Source of the DNA: Clostridiales bacterium NK3B98
GTDB lineage: Bacteria > Bacillota > Clostridia > Oscillospirales > Oscillospiraceae
Assembly: GCA_000421005.1 (NCBI GenBank)
Contig: ATWA01000005.1
Coordinates: forward strand, 41,442 to 105,441
Direction of reading: 5' to 3'
Length of the DNA stretch: 64,000 nucleotides
The position numbers and the translations under genes were made by a program. Positions 25,589-33,789 of this stretch are shown piece by piece; position 1 is the first letter of the stretch, and the number at the start of each line of letters is the position of its first letter. The notes beneath the pieces were generated by a model, which did not search any database, was not told where the DNA came from, and saw nothing but the letters and a program-made list of their open reading frames with translations.

Positions 25589-26527
25589 ATGAAACTGAAA
25601 AGAATGGCTGCGGGCATGCTTGCAGCGCTGACCATCATTGCCACCCCCGGCGTGATCCAGAGCGCACAGGCGGTATCGGTTCCCGCTTCCACCAGCGCAT
25701 CCAGCGCATCCAGTGCGTCCATTAAGGCGTACAATGTGAAGGTCACCGCATATTCTCTGAACGTCCGCCAGAGCGCCAGCGCCAAGGCGAAGATCACCGC
25801 TGTCCTGAAAAAGGGCAACACCGTCACCATTACGGACGAGAAAAAGGTCAACAGCACCACCACCTGGGGCAAGACCTCCAAGGGCTGGATTAACCTCAAC
25901 TACACCCAGAAGATCACCAAGGTGAACTACACCGGCAAGATCAACGTTCCCAGCCTGAACGTCCGCAAGAACGCTGACAACACCAGCAAGGTGGTCAAGG
26001 TACTCAAGCAGAACACCAAGGTCACCATCATCGACGAGAAGAAGGACTCCCGCAACATCGTCTGGGGCAAGGTGAAGGAGGCCAATGGCTGGATCAATCT
26101 GGACTTCATCCAGACTGCCAAAACTATCAAAGTCAAGGTTCAGGTAACCGCCGCCAAGACCACCACCCGTCAGTTTGCCAGCATCAGTGCCAAGACGGTC
26201 ACCACCCTGAAGAAGGGTGCCGTGGTGGATGTGGTTGCCGCCCAGAAGGACAGCCGTGACGTGACATGGGCGAAGCTGGCCAATGGCAAGGGCTGGATCT
26301 CCATGGAGGATGCCAAGAAGGTGGATACCTTCAAGTCCTATAAGGTGAAGGTCACCAGCGACTCTCTGACCATCCGTCAGTCTCCCAACATCAACGCCAA
26401 GGCGGTGGGCTGGCTGAAAAAGGGCGCTGTGGTCACCGTCACCGCCGCTCAGAAGGACAGCCGTGGCGTGACCTGGGGCAAGACCAGCAAGGGCTGGATC
26501 AGCTTTAAATACTGCAAAAAGGCATAA
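25589..26527 (+). CDS. Secreted protein with four bacterial SH3 repeats
   Basis: 312 residues. A signal peptide (to about residue 28, ...IQSAQA) and a Ser/Ala-rich linker precede four SH3b repeats at roughly 50-108, 112-170, 178-238 and 246-312, each with a V(T)xxxLNVRxxxSxxAKxxxxLKKG core and a GWI ending. SH3b repeats usually bind cell-wall peptides; there is no attached enzyme domain, so it is probably a wall-associated or adhesive protein. Very lysine-rich. Start ATG 25589 follows GAAAGGAAG. Confidence 0.85.
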   Translation: MKLKRMAAGMLAALTIIATPGVIQSAQAVSVPASTSASSASSASIKAYNVKVTAYSLNVRQSASAKAKITAVLKKGNTVTITDEKKVNSTTTWGKTSKGWINLNYTQKITKVNYTGKINVPSLNVRKNADNTSKVVKVLKQNTKVTIIDEKKDSRNIVWGKVKEANGWINLDFIQTAKTIKVKVQVTAAKTTTRQFASISAKTVTTLKKGAVVDVVAAQKDSRDVTWAKLANGKGWISMEDAKKVDTFKSYKVKVTSDSLTIRQSPNINAKAVGWLKKGAVVTVTAAQKDSRGVTWGKTSKGWISFKYCKKA

Positions 26528-26545
26528 TCATTGCACGCAACAGCA

Positions 26546-26580
26546 AACGTCCCCCGGCTCATTGAGCCGGGGGACGTTTT
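26546..26580 (+). terminator. Terminator of the SH3 repeat gene
   Basis: ACGTCCCCCGGCTCA pairs with TGAGCCGGGGGACGT and runs into T residues. Confidence 0.85.
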
Positions 26581-26614
26581 TTGACGAAAAGAACAGGGGA
26601 ACACTACGGAAAAA

Positions 26615-26640
26615 ACATCCTCCCGAAACCGGGAGGATGT
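26615..26640 (-). terminator. Terminator of the small gene at 26648
   Basis: ACATCCTCCCG/CGGGAGGATGT, 4-base loop; on the minus strand it is followed by a T run. Confidence 0.8.
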
Positions 26641-26647
26641 GATGGGA

Positions 26648-26878
26648 TTAGTGCTCAGCAACCCAGGCGTCAACCTTGTTTTTGGCGATGCGGGAGATGT
26701 TCTCGGTGGCATAGGGAGAATCAGGGCCGCCCACGGTATACACGAAATACTTGCCGTCGGGGGTCTGGAACAGGGACTCCTCGTAGCCGGCGGGATCACC
26801 GAACTCGCCGCAGGTGTGCTTCTTAATCAGGGTGGCGTTCTCGGTATCGTACTCCACCTTAGCAATGACTTTCTTCAT
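26648..26878 (-). CDS. Small conserved hypothetical protein
   Basis: 76 residues: MKKVIAKVEYDTENATLIKK, then GEFGDPAGYEESLFQTPDGKYFVYTVGGPDSPYA and an ISRIAKNKVDAWVAEH tail. I recognise the EELY..GxYFLYGxGGxxSxYA pattern shared by small Firmicute proteins of unknown function found on chromosomes and elements. It has a full set of expression signals: promoter at 26966-26994, AAAGGAG before the start and its own terminator, so it is surely expressed. Cytosolic, function unknown. Confidence 0.75.
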   Translation of the reverse strand: MKKVIAKVEYDTENATLIKKHTCGEFGDPAGYEESLFQTPDGKYFVYTVGGPDSPYATENISRIAKNKVDAWVAEH

Positions 26879-26965
26879 AATACATACTCCTTTGCAATCA
26901 TAAAAATGACATTCAAAACGTAATTCTGCGCCTCCGGACAGGCTTGTTCATCGGAGACTGTCCAT

Positions 26966-26994
26966 ATTATAGTAACTCCGAAGGACAAATGCAA
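26966..26994 (-). promoter_or_regulatory. Promoter for the small gene at 26648
   Basis: Minus-strand TTGCAT and TATAAT with a 17-base spacer, leaving an 80-base leader. Confidence 0.75.
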
Positions 26995-27112
26995 CTGTTT
27001 TGACAACATTTCATTGATTTTTTACCTGACACAGGGAATGGAACCACCCAAATTGGACAGATTGACGACATTTTGCCCGGATTTGCTGGCAACAGGGGAA
27101 AAAATCCGTGGG

Positions 27113-27646
27113 TTATTCCTGATCCTCCCGGAGCAACTCGTCCAAAATCACATTGAACAGACGACCGGGCTGCGCCTGAAAATGCTGGCTGATCAAATCT
27201 GCCTGCACCTGATCCGGCGCAATCAGCTCCAGCGTCATCACATTGCCGCTCTCATCGTCCAGAATCATCTGCACCGTATATCCGGAGCCGTCCTCTCTGG
27301 CCTTGATACTGCTGCGAACCTGACGCTCCCGCTGCACCTTGCGATTGTGTGCAGCCGTATTCCGGTCACAGCGCACCCGGACGGAATAGGGCAGCTCCTC
27401 CTCAGTGGTCTTGCCGTTGACCCGGCCCTTCTCGGTGATCAGATATTCCCCTTTTTCGTTTTGCACCACATGTCCGGTTGTCTCCAATTTTCCCAGAGCG
27501 TCGGAAAACTGAAAATAATCCACCCCCTGATCGCACATGGACAGATCAGCCAAATTGCCCATGTCAATGGGTCCATCCACACGGGCTAAGATATAGAGGA
27601 TCAACTCCATGATTTCCAGAGGCGTTTTAATAAATCCAACGGGCAT
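27113..27646 (-). CDS. DUF4364 protein (winged-helix-like)
   Basis: 177 residues. The N-terminal half, LEIMELILYILARVDGPIDMGNLADLS...FSDALGKLETTGHVV, is a winged helix of the DUF4364 type; the C-terminal half is beta-rich (RVRCDRNTAAHNRKVQRERQV...). Probably a DNA-binding regulator; target unknown. ATG 27646 follows AGGAGGGG. Divergent from the DUF3048 gene with its own promoter. Confidence 0.78.
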   Translation of the reverse strand: MPVGFIKTPLEIMELILYILARVDGPIDMGNLADLSMCDQGVDYFQFSDALGKLETTGHVVQNEKGEYLITEKGRVNGKTTEEELPYSVRVRCDRNTAAHNRKVQRERQVRSSIKAREDGSGYTVQMILDDESGNVMTLELIAPDQVQADLISQHFQAQPGRLFNVILDELLREDQE

Positions 27647-27675
27647 ACAAACCCCTCCTGTTACTTTTTTGTGTT

Positions 27676-27704
27676 ATTATACTAAAATTTTAATCTTTTG
27701 ACAA
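27676..27704 (-). promoter_or_regulatory. Promoter for the DUF4364 gene
   Basis: Minus-strand TTGTCA and TATAAT with a 17-base spacer. Confidence 0.7.
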
Positions 27705-27714
27705 GAGTCCTTTC

Positions 27715-27743
27715 TTGACTGTACTGACAAGATAGGGTAGAAT
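27715..27743 (+). promoter_or_regulatory. Promoter for the DUF3048 gene
   Basis: TTGACT and TAGAAT with a 17-base spacer, divergent from the DUF4364 promoter. Confidence 0.65.
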
Positions 27744-27775
27744 AGGAGCGAACAATTTCATTGGAGGTATCCAGT

Positions 27776-28909
27776 ATGAAACGTGTATTGGCATTTGTTC
27801 TGGCGCTGATGATGCTGCTGAGTCTCGGTGCCTGCGCAAAAAAGGAAGAACCCGCCCCAGAGCCGGAAGTGGTAGAGGAGGAACCGCCCGAGCCTACCTC
27901 CGTCATTGACGAGTCCATCCTCGAAGAGGTGGAGCCTGTGGAGGAACCGGAACCTGAGCCCACATGGGCAAATACAAACCCCCTCACGGGCGAGCCGGTA
28001 GAGGAGGACATCAGCCACAAGCGTCCTGTGATGGTCATGCTGAACAACATCAAGCAGGCGCTGCCCCAGTCCGGCAACAGTCAGGCTGACGTGATTTATG
28101 AGATTCTGGAAGAGGGCGGCATCACTCGTATGCTGGCGGTCTATCAGGACTTTGACAAGGTGCAGGGCAATCTGGGCACCATCCGCTCCACCCGTCCCTA
28201 TTATGTGGATCTGGTTGCTGGCATGGACGGTATTCTGGTTCACGCCGGCGGCAGCGGCGCAGCCTATGACCTGATTGAGGAGCTGGGCGTCACTGAGGTG
28301 GATGCGCTGGGTCGTCTGGGCGGCGGCGGCACACACCTGTTCTGGCGGGACAAGGGCAGACTTGCCCGGAAGGTTGCCACCGAGCATACCATGTACTTCA
28401 CCGCCGCTGACTTAGCCGCATGGCTGCCCACCAGCAATCTGCGTCTGGAGCATTACGAAGGCTTTGCAACCAGAAACACCTTTGTGGAGGACGCTACCCC
28501 TGCCGACGGCAGCGTGGCAAACCTGATTACCGTACCCTTCTCCGGTTACAAAACCGGCGAGTTCCAGTATGACGAAGCCACAGGCAGCTATCTGGTCTCC
28601 GAGTACGGCGAGCCCTACATGGACGAGACGGAAAACAAGCAGGTCAGTGTGAAAAACGTTCTGATTGTCATGACTGAGGTGAAGCCCATCGAGGGCGACT
28701 CCAAGAACCGCATCAGCGTGGCTATGTCCGGCAGCGGCATCGGCTACTTCGCCTTTGGCGGCAAGTACGTTCCCATCAACTGGAAGCGGGCCACCGATAC
28801 CAGCCTGTACGAGTTCACCACCATGGACGGTCAGCCCCTCAAGCTGGGCGTGGGCAAGAGCTATGTGAACATCGTCCCCACCACCTGCTCTGTCAGCTTC
28901 GTGGGTTAA
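27776..28909 (+). CDS. DUF3048 (YerB-like) lipoprotein
   Basis: 377 residues. Signal peptide with lipobox LGAC (Cys20), then a strongly acidic Pro/Glu linker to about residue 63. The two-part DUF3048 body begins NPLTGEPVEEDISHKRPVMVMLNN and continues QADVIYEILEEGGITRMLAVY and RPYYVDLVAGMDGILVHAGGS. Family function unknown; it would be anchored on the outer face of the membrane. ATG 27776 follows TTGGAGG and begins the signal peptide. Confidence 0.88.
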   Translation: MKRVLAFVLALMMLLSLGACAKKEEPAPEPEVVEEEPPEPTSVIDESILEEVEPVEEPEPEPTWANTNPLTGEPVEEDISHKRPVMVMLNNIKQALPQSGNSQADVIYEILEEGGITRMLAVYQDFDKVQGNLGTIRSTRPYYVDLVAGMDGILVHAGGSGAAYDLIEELGVTEVDALGRLGGGGTHLFWRDKGRLARKVATEHTMYFTAADLAAWLPTSNLRLEHYEGFATRNTFVEDATPADGSVANLITVPFSGYKTGEFQYDEATGSYLVSEYGEPYMDETENKQVSVKNVLIVMTEVKPIEGDSKNRISVAMSGSGIGYFAFGGKYVPINWKRATDTSLYEFTTMDGQPLKLGVGKSYVNIVPTTCSVSFVG

Positions 28910-28913
28910 AAGC

Positions 28914-28985
28914 CTTCCTTAGCCTTCCCCCAAAGGGGAAAGGGGGGACCGCCGCCGCAGGCGGTGGTGGATGAGGGTCCTTGCC
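28914..28985. repeat. REP-like GC-rich intergenic repeat
   Basis: Stacked short palindromes: CCTTCCCCCAAAGGGG, CCGCCGCCGCAGGCGG, then GATGAGGGTCC. This pattern resembles short repeats that I recall scattered between genes in gut Oscillospirales genomes. It also provides a terminator-like stem after the DUF3048 gene. Copy number cannot be judged from one window. Confidence 0.5.
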
Positions 28986-29021
28986 TTTCTCCCCCAACCC
29001 CAAACCACATAACACCAAAAG

Positions 29022-29050
29022 AAGAGGCTGTCCGTTTTGGACAGCCTCTT
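29022..29050 (-). terminator. Terminator of the EAL-domain gene
   Basis: AAGAGGCTGTCC and GGACAGCCTCTT, 5-base loop; T-rich on the minus-strand side. Confidence 0.8.
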
Positions 29051-29083
29051 TCATATCGGAAATATGGAACGAACGCAGGAAAG

Positions 29084-31357
29084 CTAAGCCGCTCGGACGT
29101 ATTGTGTCTCAAAGTCTCCCACAGACATGGGCTTTGCGAAGAAATAGCCCTGAAACAGCTTGCAGCCCATAAGGGTGAGGTCAGAGAACTGCTTTTGCGT
29201 CTCCACACCCTCGGTCAGCGGAACAATGTTCAAATCGGTGGACATACTGATGATGTGCCGCAGAATCTTATTGGACTTGTCATCCAAATCCGAATTGCGC
29301 AGGAACACCATGTCGATCTTAATCAGGTCAATGGGCATATTCTTCAGCATATTGAGGGAGGAATAGCCGCTGCCAAAGTCGTCCATCTCCACCAGAAAAC
29401 CTGCCTCACGAAGATGCGCCAGCAGTTTCAGCTTGTTCTCCACATCGGAAATCATGACGCTCTCGGTAATTTCCAGACGAAGCCGGGAGGGTTCAATCTG
29501 GAACTCCTTCACCAGATTCTTCAATTCCTCCGCCACATCCATGAAGTAGAAGTCTTTCGGGGAGATATTGACTGAGATAAACAGATCATTGTCCTTCCAT
29601 TCCTGCAGCCGCTCACAGGCGCAACGCCACATATACCGGTCTACTTCCGCAATCATGCCGTTCTGCTCAAAGATGGGAATGAACTTGATCGGGGGAAGAA
29701 AGCCGAACTCCGGATGGTTCCAGCGCACCAGCGCCTCAGCCCCCACCACTTTTCCACTATCGTTGACCAGCGGCTGTAAGTAGGGGACGATTTGACGCTG
29801 CAAAATTGCGTTCTCCAAATCACCGGAGATCTGCTGCTCCCAGAGCATATTTTCCCGGACCTTCTCATCGTACCAGGCGACATGAGTGTGGAAATCGTTG
29901 CGCAGCCCGGAGGCCGCAATCCGGGCTCGGTCAAACATCACCGAGACCACCAGAGACGGATCTGTTACCTCATAAACGCCCATGTGAATCAACACATGGT
30001 AGGGCATATCTCCGGTGCTGACGGTAAAGTTGGTCAGTTTCTTCTCCATCATTTCGGTGTCGAATTGCGAGCGGGGGATCAGAATACCGAAGGTATCGCC
30101 TGAGAGGCGGCCATAGACACCGTCCATAGGGAAGAAACGCCGAAGGGTGGCTGCGATCTGCTTCAAAACGCCGTCGCCGAACTCGACACCAAAGACGTCG
30201 TTAATCAGCTTAAAGTTTCTTACATTAGCGAAAACCAGACAATAGGGCTGGTCATGAGGCTCTGCCAGCTTCTTTTGAATCCGCTCATACAGATAGGGGC
30301 GGGTATAAAGCCCTGTCAGGTCGTCGTGCTGTGCCCGGTATGTCTCCTGCATCAGATTCAACTGCGCCTGTGTGTCGTCACGGACGCTGAGGAAGGAGCC
30401 GTCCACATAGCCCCGCCCATCTCGAATGGTTTTGCGTTCCAGAACGTAGTGCTTCCAACCCTTGGTCGTATTCATCTCCAGCGTAGATGTCCAGTTGTCT
30501 CCACCATCGCCTCCCTCAAAGAAGGGCTGAAGCTTTGGCGCTACCTCGCTGAGATCCTTGCCGGGAATCTCCAAAAGCTGACGACCTTCATTGTTCACCC
30601 AGTTGCACTCCCCTGTGTCATCGAAGAAGAACAGGGCATCGGGAAGCTCGGCGGAAATATCCAGCAAAATCCGGTTGAGCAGCTTGACAGGCCTGTAATA
30701 CAGGGAGAAGTAGAAGGAGAGCAACCCAAAGGCAGTATAACCGATCATGGAGCGGTCCAGCGGCGTGCGGGAGACAACGTAGAAGGTACACCAGAGAATG
30801 ACGGCGAGCATGGAAAAGAAAATGACTCCATATCGCCGGGAGTAAATGCGGGAGGAGTGGAGCATTTTCAAAAGAAGAATCGTCAGGGAAGCGGCAAGCA
30901 TGGCGTATACAAACATCCGGTGAAGATTCTGAGGAAGATAGGGCACCATGCGATAATAAGCCCGCCCGGACAGTTCAATGCGTTCCATGCCGAAGGCGTG
31001 ACCGAGGAAGATATTGGCGGCAAGCTGTACCACGTCGATCACCAGAAGGAAGGAGACCAATCCCCTGAGCTTGTGGCTTTCCCAGGAAATATTGCAGTAG
31101 GCAAGGGTGTAGTGCAGCAGGAAAAACACGGTAAAGTCAATACCGATGTAGTAGAAATAGCAGCCAATGACAGCGGGCAGCTTTGTGCTGACGCTGACGA
31201 TCAACAGGTTGCCAAGCACCGGCGGGATGAGGGAATACAGCATCCGTCCCAACGGCTTGCCAATGGCCTTTTTCGACTGAAGGGCAACACGTCCGCATAC
31301 CGCCAGGGCGACAGAAAGCGTTATGAAAATGAGGGAGAAGACGCTTCTGATGTTCAT
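29084..31357 (-). CDS. Membrane c-di-GMP phosphodiesterase-like protein (7TM-PAS-GGDEF-EAL)
   Basis: 757 residues. About seven hydrophobic segments fill the first 230 residues (histidine-kinase-type 7TM sensor), followed by a PAS-like domain (DALFFFDDTGECNWVNNEGRQLLEI), a GGDEF domain (about 340-500) and an EAL domain (about 510-757). The GGDEF signature is RLSGDTFG, too degenerate for cyclase activity. The EAL domain keeps GAEALVRW (Glu541), NISP, LEITES, DDFGSGYSS, IKID and the TEGVETQ glutamate, so it should hydrolyse c-di-GMP. ATG 31357 lies 8 bases after GGAG; a GTG at 31366 is the alternative. Single-gene unit with promoter and terminator. Confidence 0.88.
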   Translation of the reverse strand: MNIRSVFSLIFITLSVALAVCGRVALQSKKAIGKPLGRMLYSLIPPVLGNLLIVSVSTKLPAVIGCYFYYIGIDFTVFFLLHYTLAYCNISWESHKLRGLVSFLLVIDVVQLAANIFLGHAFGMERIELSGRAYYRMVPYLPQNLHRMFVYAMLAASLTILLLKMLHSSRIYSRRYGVIFFSMLAVILWCTFYVVSRTPLDRSMIGYTAFGLLSFYFSLYYRPVKLLNRILLDISAELPDALFFFDDTGECNWVNNEGRQLLEIPGKDLSEVAPKLQPFFEGGDGGDNWTSTLEMNTTKGWKHYVLERKTIRDGRGYVDGSFLSVRDDTQAQLNLMQETYRAQHDDLTGLYTRPYLYERIQKKLAEPHDQPYCLVFANVRNFKLINDVFGVEFGDGVLKQIAATLRRFFPMDGVYGRLSGDTFGILIPRSQFDTEMMEKKLTNFTVSTGDMPYHVLIHMGVYEVTDPSLVVSVMFDRARIAASGLRNDFHTHVAWYDEKVRENMLWEQQISGDLENAILQRQIVPYLQPLVNDSGKVVGAEALVRWNHPEFGFLPPIKFIPIFEQNGMIAEVDRYMWRCACERLQEWKDNDLFISVNISPKDFYFMDVAEELKNLVKEFQIEPSRLRLEITESVMISDVENKLKLLAHLREAGFLVEMDDFGSGYSSLNMLKNMPIDLIKIDMVFLRNSDLDDKSNKILRHIISMSTDLNIVPLTEGVETQKQFSDLTLMGCKLFQGYFFAKPMSVGDFETQYVRAA

Positions 31358-31411
31358 GACCCACACTCCATCTTTGATCCCGTTCTGTAGCTGAGAAAGT
31401 CATTAAAGTGC

Positions 31412-31440
31412 ATTATAACACAATGTTAATAAATATACAA
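31412..31440 (-). promoter_or_regulatory. Promoter for the EAL-domain gene
   Basis: Minus-strand TTGTAT and TATAAT with a 17-base spacer. Confidence 0.65.
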
Positions 31441-31519
31441 TCGGTTATTATCAGATTTTTTAGCATAGGACGGGTTTCCTCTGAGGAAAATGACCGCCTT
31501 GGTGCGATCTGCTTTTTCT

Positions 31520-31576
31520 TGGCGGAGGCGGTGGGATTCGAACCCACGAGACCTTGCGGTCTACCTGATTTCGAGT
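31520..31576 (-). pseudogene. 3' half of the host tRNA-Ser(CGA), left attachment site
   Basis: On the minus strand this reads anticodon loop CTCGAAA, 3' anticodon stem TCAGG, variable arm AGACC-GCAA-GGTCT, T-arm GTGGG-TTCGAAT-CCCAC, acceptor CGCCTCC, G73 and an encoded CCA. The 5' half is missing here and replaced by element sequence. The missing half is found 19.8 kb away at 51342-51382; its stems CCTGA and GGAGGTG pair with these. The last 9 bases (31568-31576) are the repeated core shared by both ends. Confidence 0.9.
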
Positions 31577-31849
31577 GTTGTAAGTCTTTGGCAGATTCAC
31601 GTCTGGGGGAGGTCGTTTCAGGCCGCTTTGTTAAGAGCCGGAAACCCAGGCACCGCAAGGGGTTTCGGACACTCTGACCTGTATCAGCCAGAGGCGATTT
31701 GAACCGCCCCAGAGTTCAAATAAAACCGCGTTCTTGCGTAAAACGCCGCCGTTCTTGCGCGTTTGCAAGATGTCAGGCAAGAAAACAGAGACCCCGACAG
31801 CGCCGATGAAGCCCCCTTTCGGACCGCAATAACAGAAAGGAGCTTCGCC

Positions 31850-32434
31850 ATGACATACGATGCAAAGGAACTCGAACAATACCCGGAAATCATGAACAAG
31901 GAACAAATGCGCAAGGTCTGTCATATCAGCAAGCGGACAGCGCACTATCTGCTGCAGTTCAATCTGATCCCCCATGTCTGCACCGGGAAGAAAACCCGCT
32001 GCTACGCCATCAAGAAACGCGACATCATCGACTTTATGATCAACCGGGAGATCAACCCCAGCCGATACATCGTACCTACCAGCTGGTACAAATACGGAAA
32101 CGAGGACGTAAAGCCCTACAAGATCCGCATTCAGCCGCCCCTCCCCAACGATCCGCAGAAGACCCGGCGCTACTATGAAAGCAAGCTTGCCTCCTATCCG
32201 GACGTGATCGATGTGACCGCCGTCGTGGACTTCACCGGCTACAACCGCCATACGGTCTGTGAGTGGATTCGGTTTGGAAAGCTCCACGCCCTGGCGCTGC
32301 AGCACAAGTACATGATCCCGAAGTGCTATCTGATTGACTGGCTCTCCACGGACGAGCACAACGCGACCCTCCGCAAGTCCCGCCGCCATATCGACCGGCT
32401 TTGGGAGCTGCAGAAATGGAGTGATGGACAATGA
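31850..32434 (+). CDS. Double helix-turn-helix protein (excisionase-type domains)
   Basis: 194 residues with two similar DNA-binding units: about 16-65 (NKEQMRKVCHISKRTAHYLLQFNLIPHV...YAIKKRDIIDFM) and about 120-170 (DVTAVVDFTGYNRHTVCEWIRFGKL...MIPKCYLIDWL), both of the HTH_17/excisionase type. ATG 31850 follows AGAAAGGAGC. It is the first gene at the left end of the element and overlaps the next gene by 4 bases. It may regulate cargo expression or excision; which one is not visible. Confidence 0.7.
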   Translation: MTYDAKELEQYPEIMNKEQMRKVCHISKRTAHYLLQFNLIPHVCTGKKTRCYAIKKRDIIDFMINREINPSRYIVPTSWYKYGNEDVKPYKIRIQPPLPNDPQKTRRYYESKLASYPDVIDVTAVVDFTGYNRHTVCEWIRFGKLHALALQHKYMIPKCYLIDWLSTDEHNATLRKSRRHIDRLWELQKWSDGQ

Positions 32435-32733
32435 GGAGGAATATCATTGAGGAGCTGTACTTTGGCAACATCGACCCGCAGGATCGCGGCTATTGCCCAA
32501 AGAGCCCTGTGAAAAAAGCATCCGACTCTCTGAACGACCTGGAGGAAAAGCTCACCGAGCAACTCGCCGGCGAGAATAAGACACTGTTCCTCCGCTTCTG
32601 TAACGCCTACGCGGAATTCATGGGCGAATCCGAGCTGGATACTTTCATCACCGGCTTCCGCCTGGGTGCACGATTTATGATGGATACATTTTTGAGCGAT
32701 GACGCCCCGTTCGAGAGCTTTCGGGAGGAATAA
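32431..32733 (+). CDS. DUF6809-type small protein
   Basis: 100 residues. The start NIIEELYFGNIDPQDRGYCP and the end FITGFRLGARFMMDTF match the DUF6809 pattern seen in many mobile elements of Clostridia, beside helix-turn-helix genes like the one it overlaps here. Helical and cytosolic; function unknown. Confidence 0.7.
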   Translation: MRRNIIEELYFGNIDPQDRGYCPKSPVKKASDSLNDLEEKLTEQLAGENKTLFLRFCNAYAEFMGESELDTFITGFRLGARFMMDTFLSDDAPFESFREE

Positions 32734-32766
32734 CCACCTCAAGAACACAATATATTGTGCCTACAT

Positions 32767-32795
32767 TTGATATTAAACCATATATATGGTATAAT
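32767..32795 (+). promoter_or_regulatory. Promoter with palindromic spacer for the YjzC-like gene
   Basis: TTGATA and TATAAT are 17 bases apart, and 12 bases of the spacer (32778-32789) are the perfect palindrome CCATATATATGG, abutting the -10 box. A dimeric regulator bound there would block the promoter. Confidence 0.65.
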
Positions 32796-32827
32796 ACGTG
32801 TATCTTCAAAGGAAGGAGGTACACCGA

Positions 32828-32992
32828 ATGGCACAGCCTATTAAACCCGGCACTGACAACCAGCGTCCAGGAACTTATGTTGAGGTAGGCCCTCGTGGCG
32901 GGAAAGTGGATGATCCGAGAATTGTCCACATTGATCCCGGCGACAGATTGCCACCTACGCAAAAGCCCGGAAACGGTTGGCAGAAAAAGTAA
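32828..32992 (+). CDS. yjzC: YjzC-family small protein
   Basis: 54 residues: IKPGTDNQRPGTYVEVGPRGGKVDDPRIVHIDPGDRLPPTQKPG. This is the YjzC pattern (PG....G.Y.E.G..G..V..P..V.L..GDR.PP). Function unknown. ATG 32828 follows GGAAGGAGGT; an in-frame start at 32798 lies upstream of that site and is rejected. It has its own promoter and terminator. Confidence 0.78.
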   Translation: MAQPIKPGTDNQRPGTYVEVGPRGGKVDDPRIVHIDPGDRLPPTQKPGNGWQKK

Positions 32993-33002
32993 ATAGCTCT
33001 AC

Positions 33003-33040
33003 CAGACTGAGCGAGAGGCAAAAGCCCCTCGCTCAGTCTG
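33003..33040. terminator. Terminator after the YjzC-like gene
   Basis: CAGACTGAGCGAG pairs perfectly with CTCGCTCAGTCTG (13 bp). No strong T run follows. Confidence 0.65.
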
Positions 33041-33152
33041 CTCTTCATGATCCACTATGATTCTATCCTACTATCAGATTGGGATAGTTTTCTACGTTGT
33101 GATATCAAGGCTTCTATAAGTGGGATTATTTAAAGAAAAGCCTTCTATAATT

Positions 33153-33755
33153 TCATAAATCAATAATTAGCTCAATCCCCAACGCTTCGCTAATTCTTTT
33201 GTTCTCTTCAAGAAGCAATTCCCGTATCATTGCTCTTGTCGGGAACACTTTGTGAGGTTCACTCGAATTGACTGTGCAGTCCAAACCGACATAAGTCGGC
33301 ATGTGTTTTTCAGCATAAAGAAATGGATCGTCCTCATTTCCTGGTTGCCCGTTGGAGTGGGAAAGGTATTCAAAATGATAATCTTCAGCTTTAATCAAAG
33401 CAATCCCATGCGCCTTGGCATATTCGAGTGCGCCGCTTTGAAAGTCACTTGTTGAAATAAGAATACCTTTCTGGGCCCCAATGCTATCTAGTTTCCGATG
33501 TAAAACCGCAACCTTCTCCCTACCAACGCGGTATTTGTATTTTTTACACTCACATAATATCCTAAACCGAGCCCCCATAGCCGTAAATTCGGCATACACA
33601 TCAATCTGGTATCTTCCATCAGACGCCTTTATTATCTTATTGTGCGTGATTTCGAATCCGTTTAGATGTTCCTCCTCAGCATAACCGGATAGAATATCCA
33701 AACAGCATCTTTCAAATTCGGTCGGTGTCATATCGGAAATACGTTTGTAAGTCAT
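33153..33755 (-). CDS. Mrr-like restriction endonuclease domain protein
   Basis: 200 residues. The PD-(D/E)xK core is readable: GRYQIDVYAEF (Asp52) then FRILCECKKYKYRVGREKVAVLHRKLDSIGAQKGILISTSDFQSGALEYAKAHGIALI, with Glu69-x-Lys71, the layout of Mrr_cat/RecB-like nucleases. No DNA-recognition winged helix is visible, unlike full Mrr, so it may be a stand-alone nuclease domain. It is transcribed leftward behind the Fic gene, 34 bases apart, and could form an operon with it. A defence role is likely from family and context. Confidence 0.72.
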   Translation of the reverse strand: MTYKRISDMTPTEFERCCLDILSGYAEEEHLNGFEITHNKIIKASDGRYQIDVYAEFTAMGARFRILCECKKYKYRVGREKVAVLHRKLDSIGAQKGILISTSDFQSGALEYAKAHGIALIKAEDYHFEYLSHSNGQPGNEDDPFLYAEKHMPTYVGLDCTVNSSEPHKVFPTRAMIRELLLEENKRISEALGIELIIDL

Positions 33756-33789
33756 TCGATCACCTTACCTTTGTAATGCACAAGCATGC

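Noticed and set aside
31408..31677. 89-codon frame reading AEAVGFEPTRP
   Set aside because: It is the translation of tRNA T-arm sequence at the left attachment site; a common annotation artefact.
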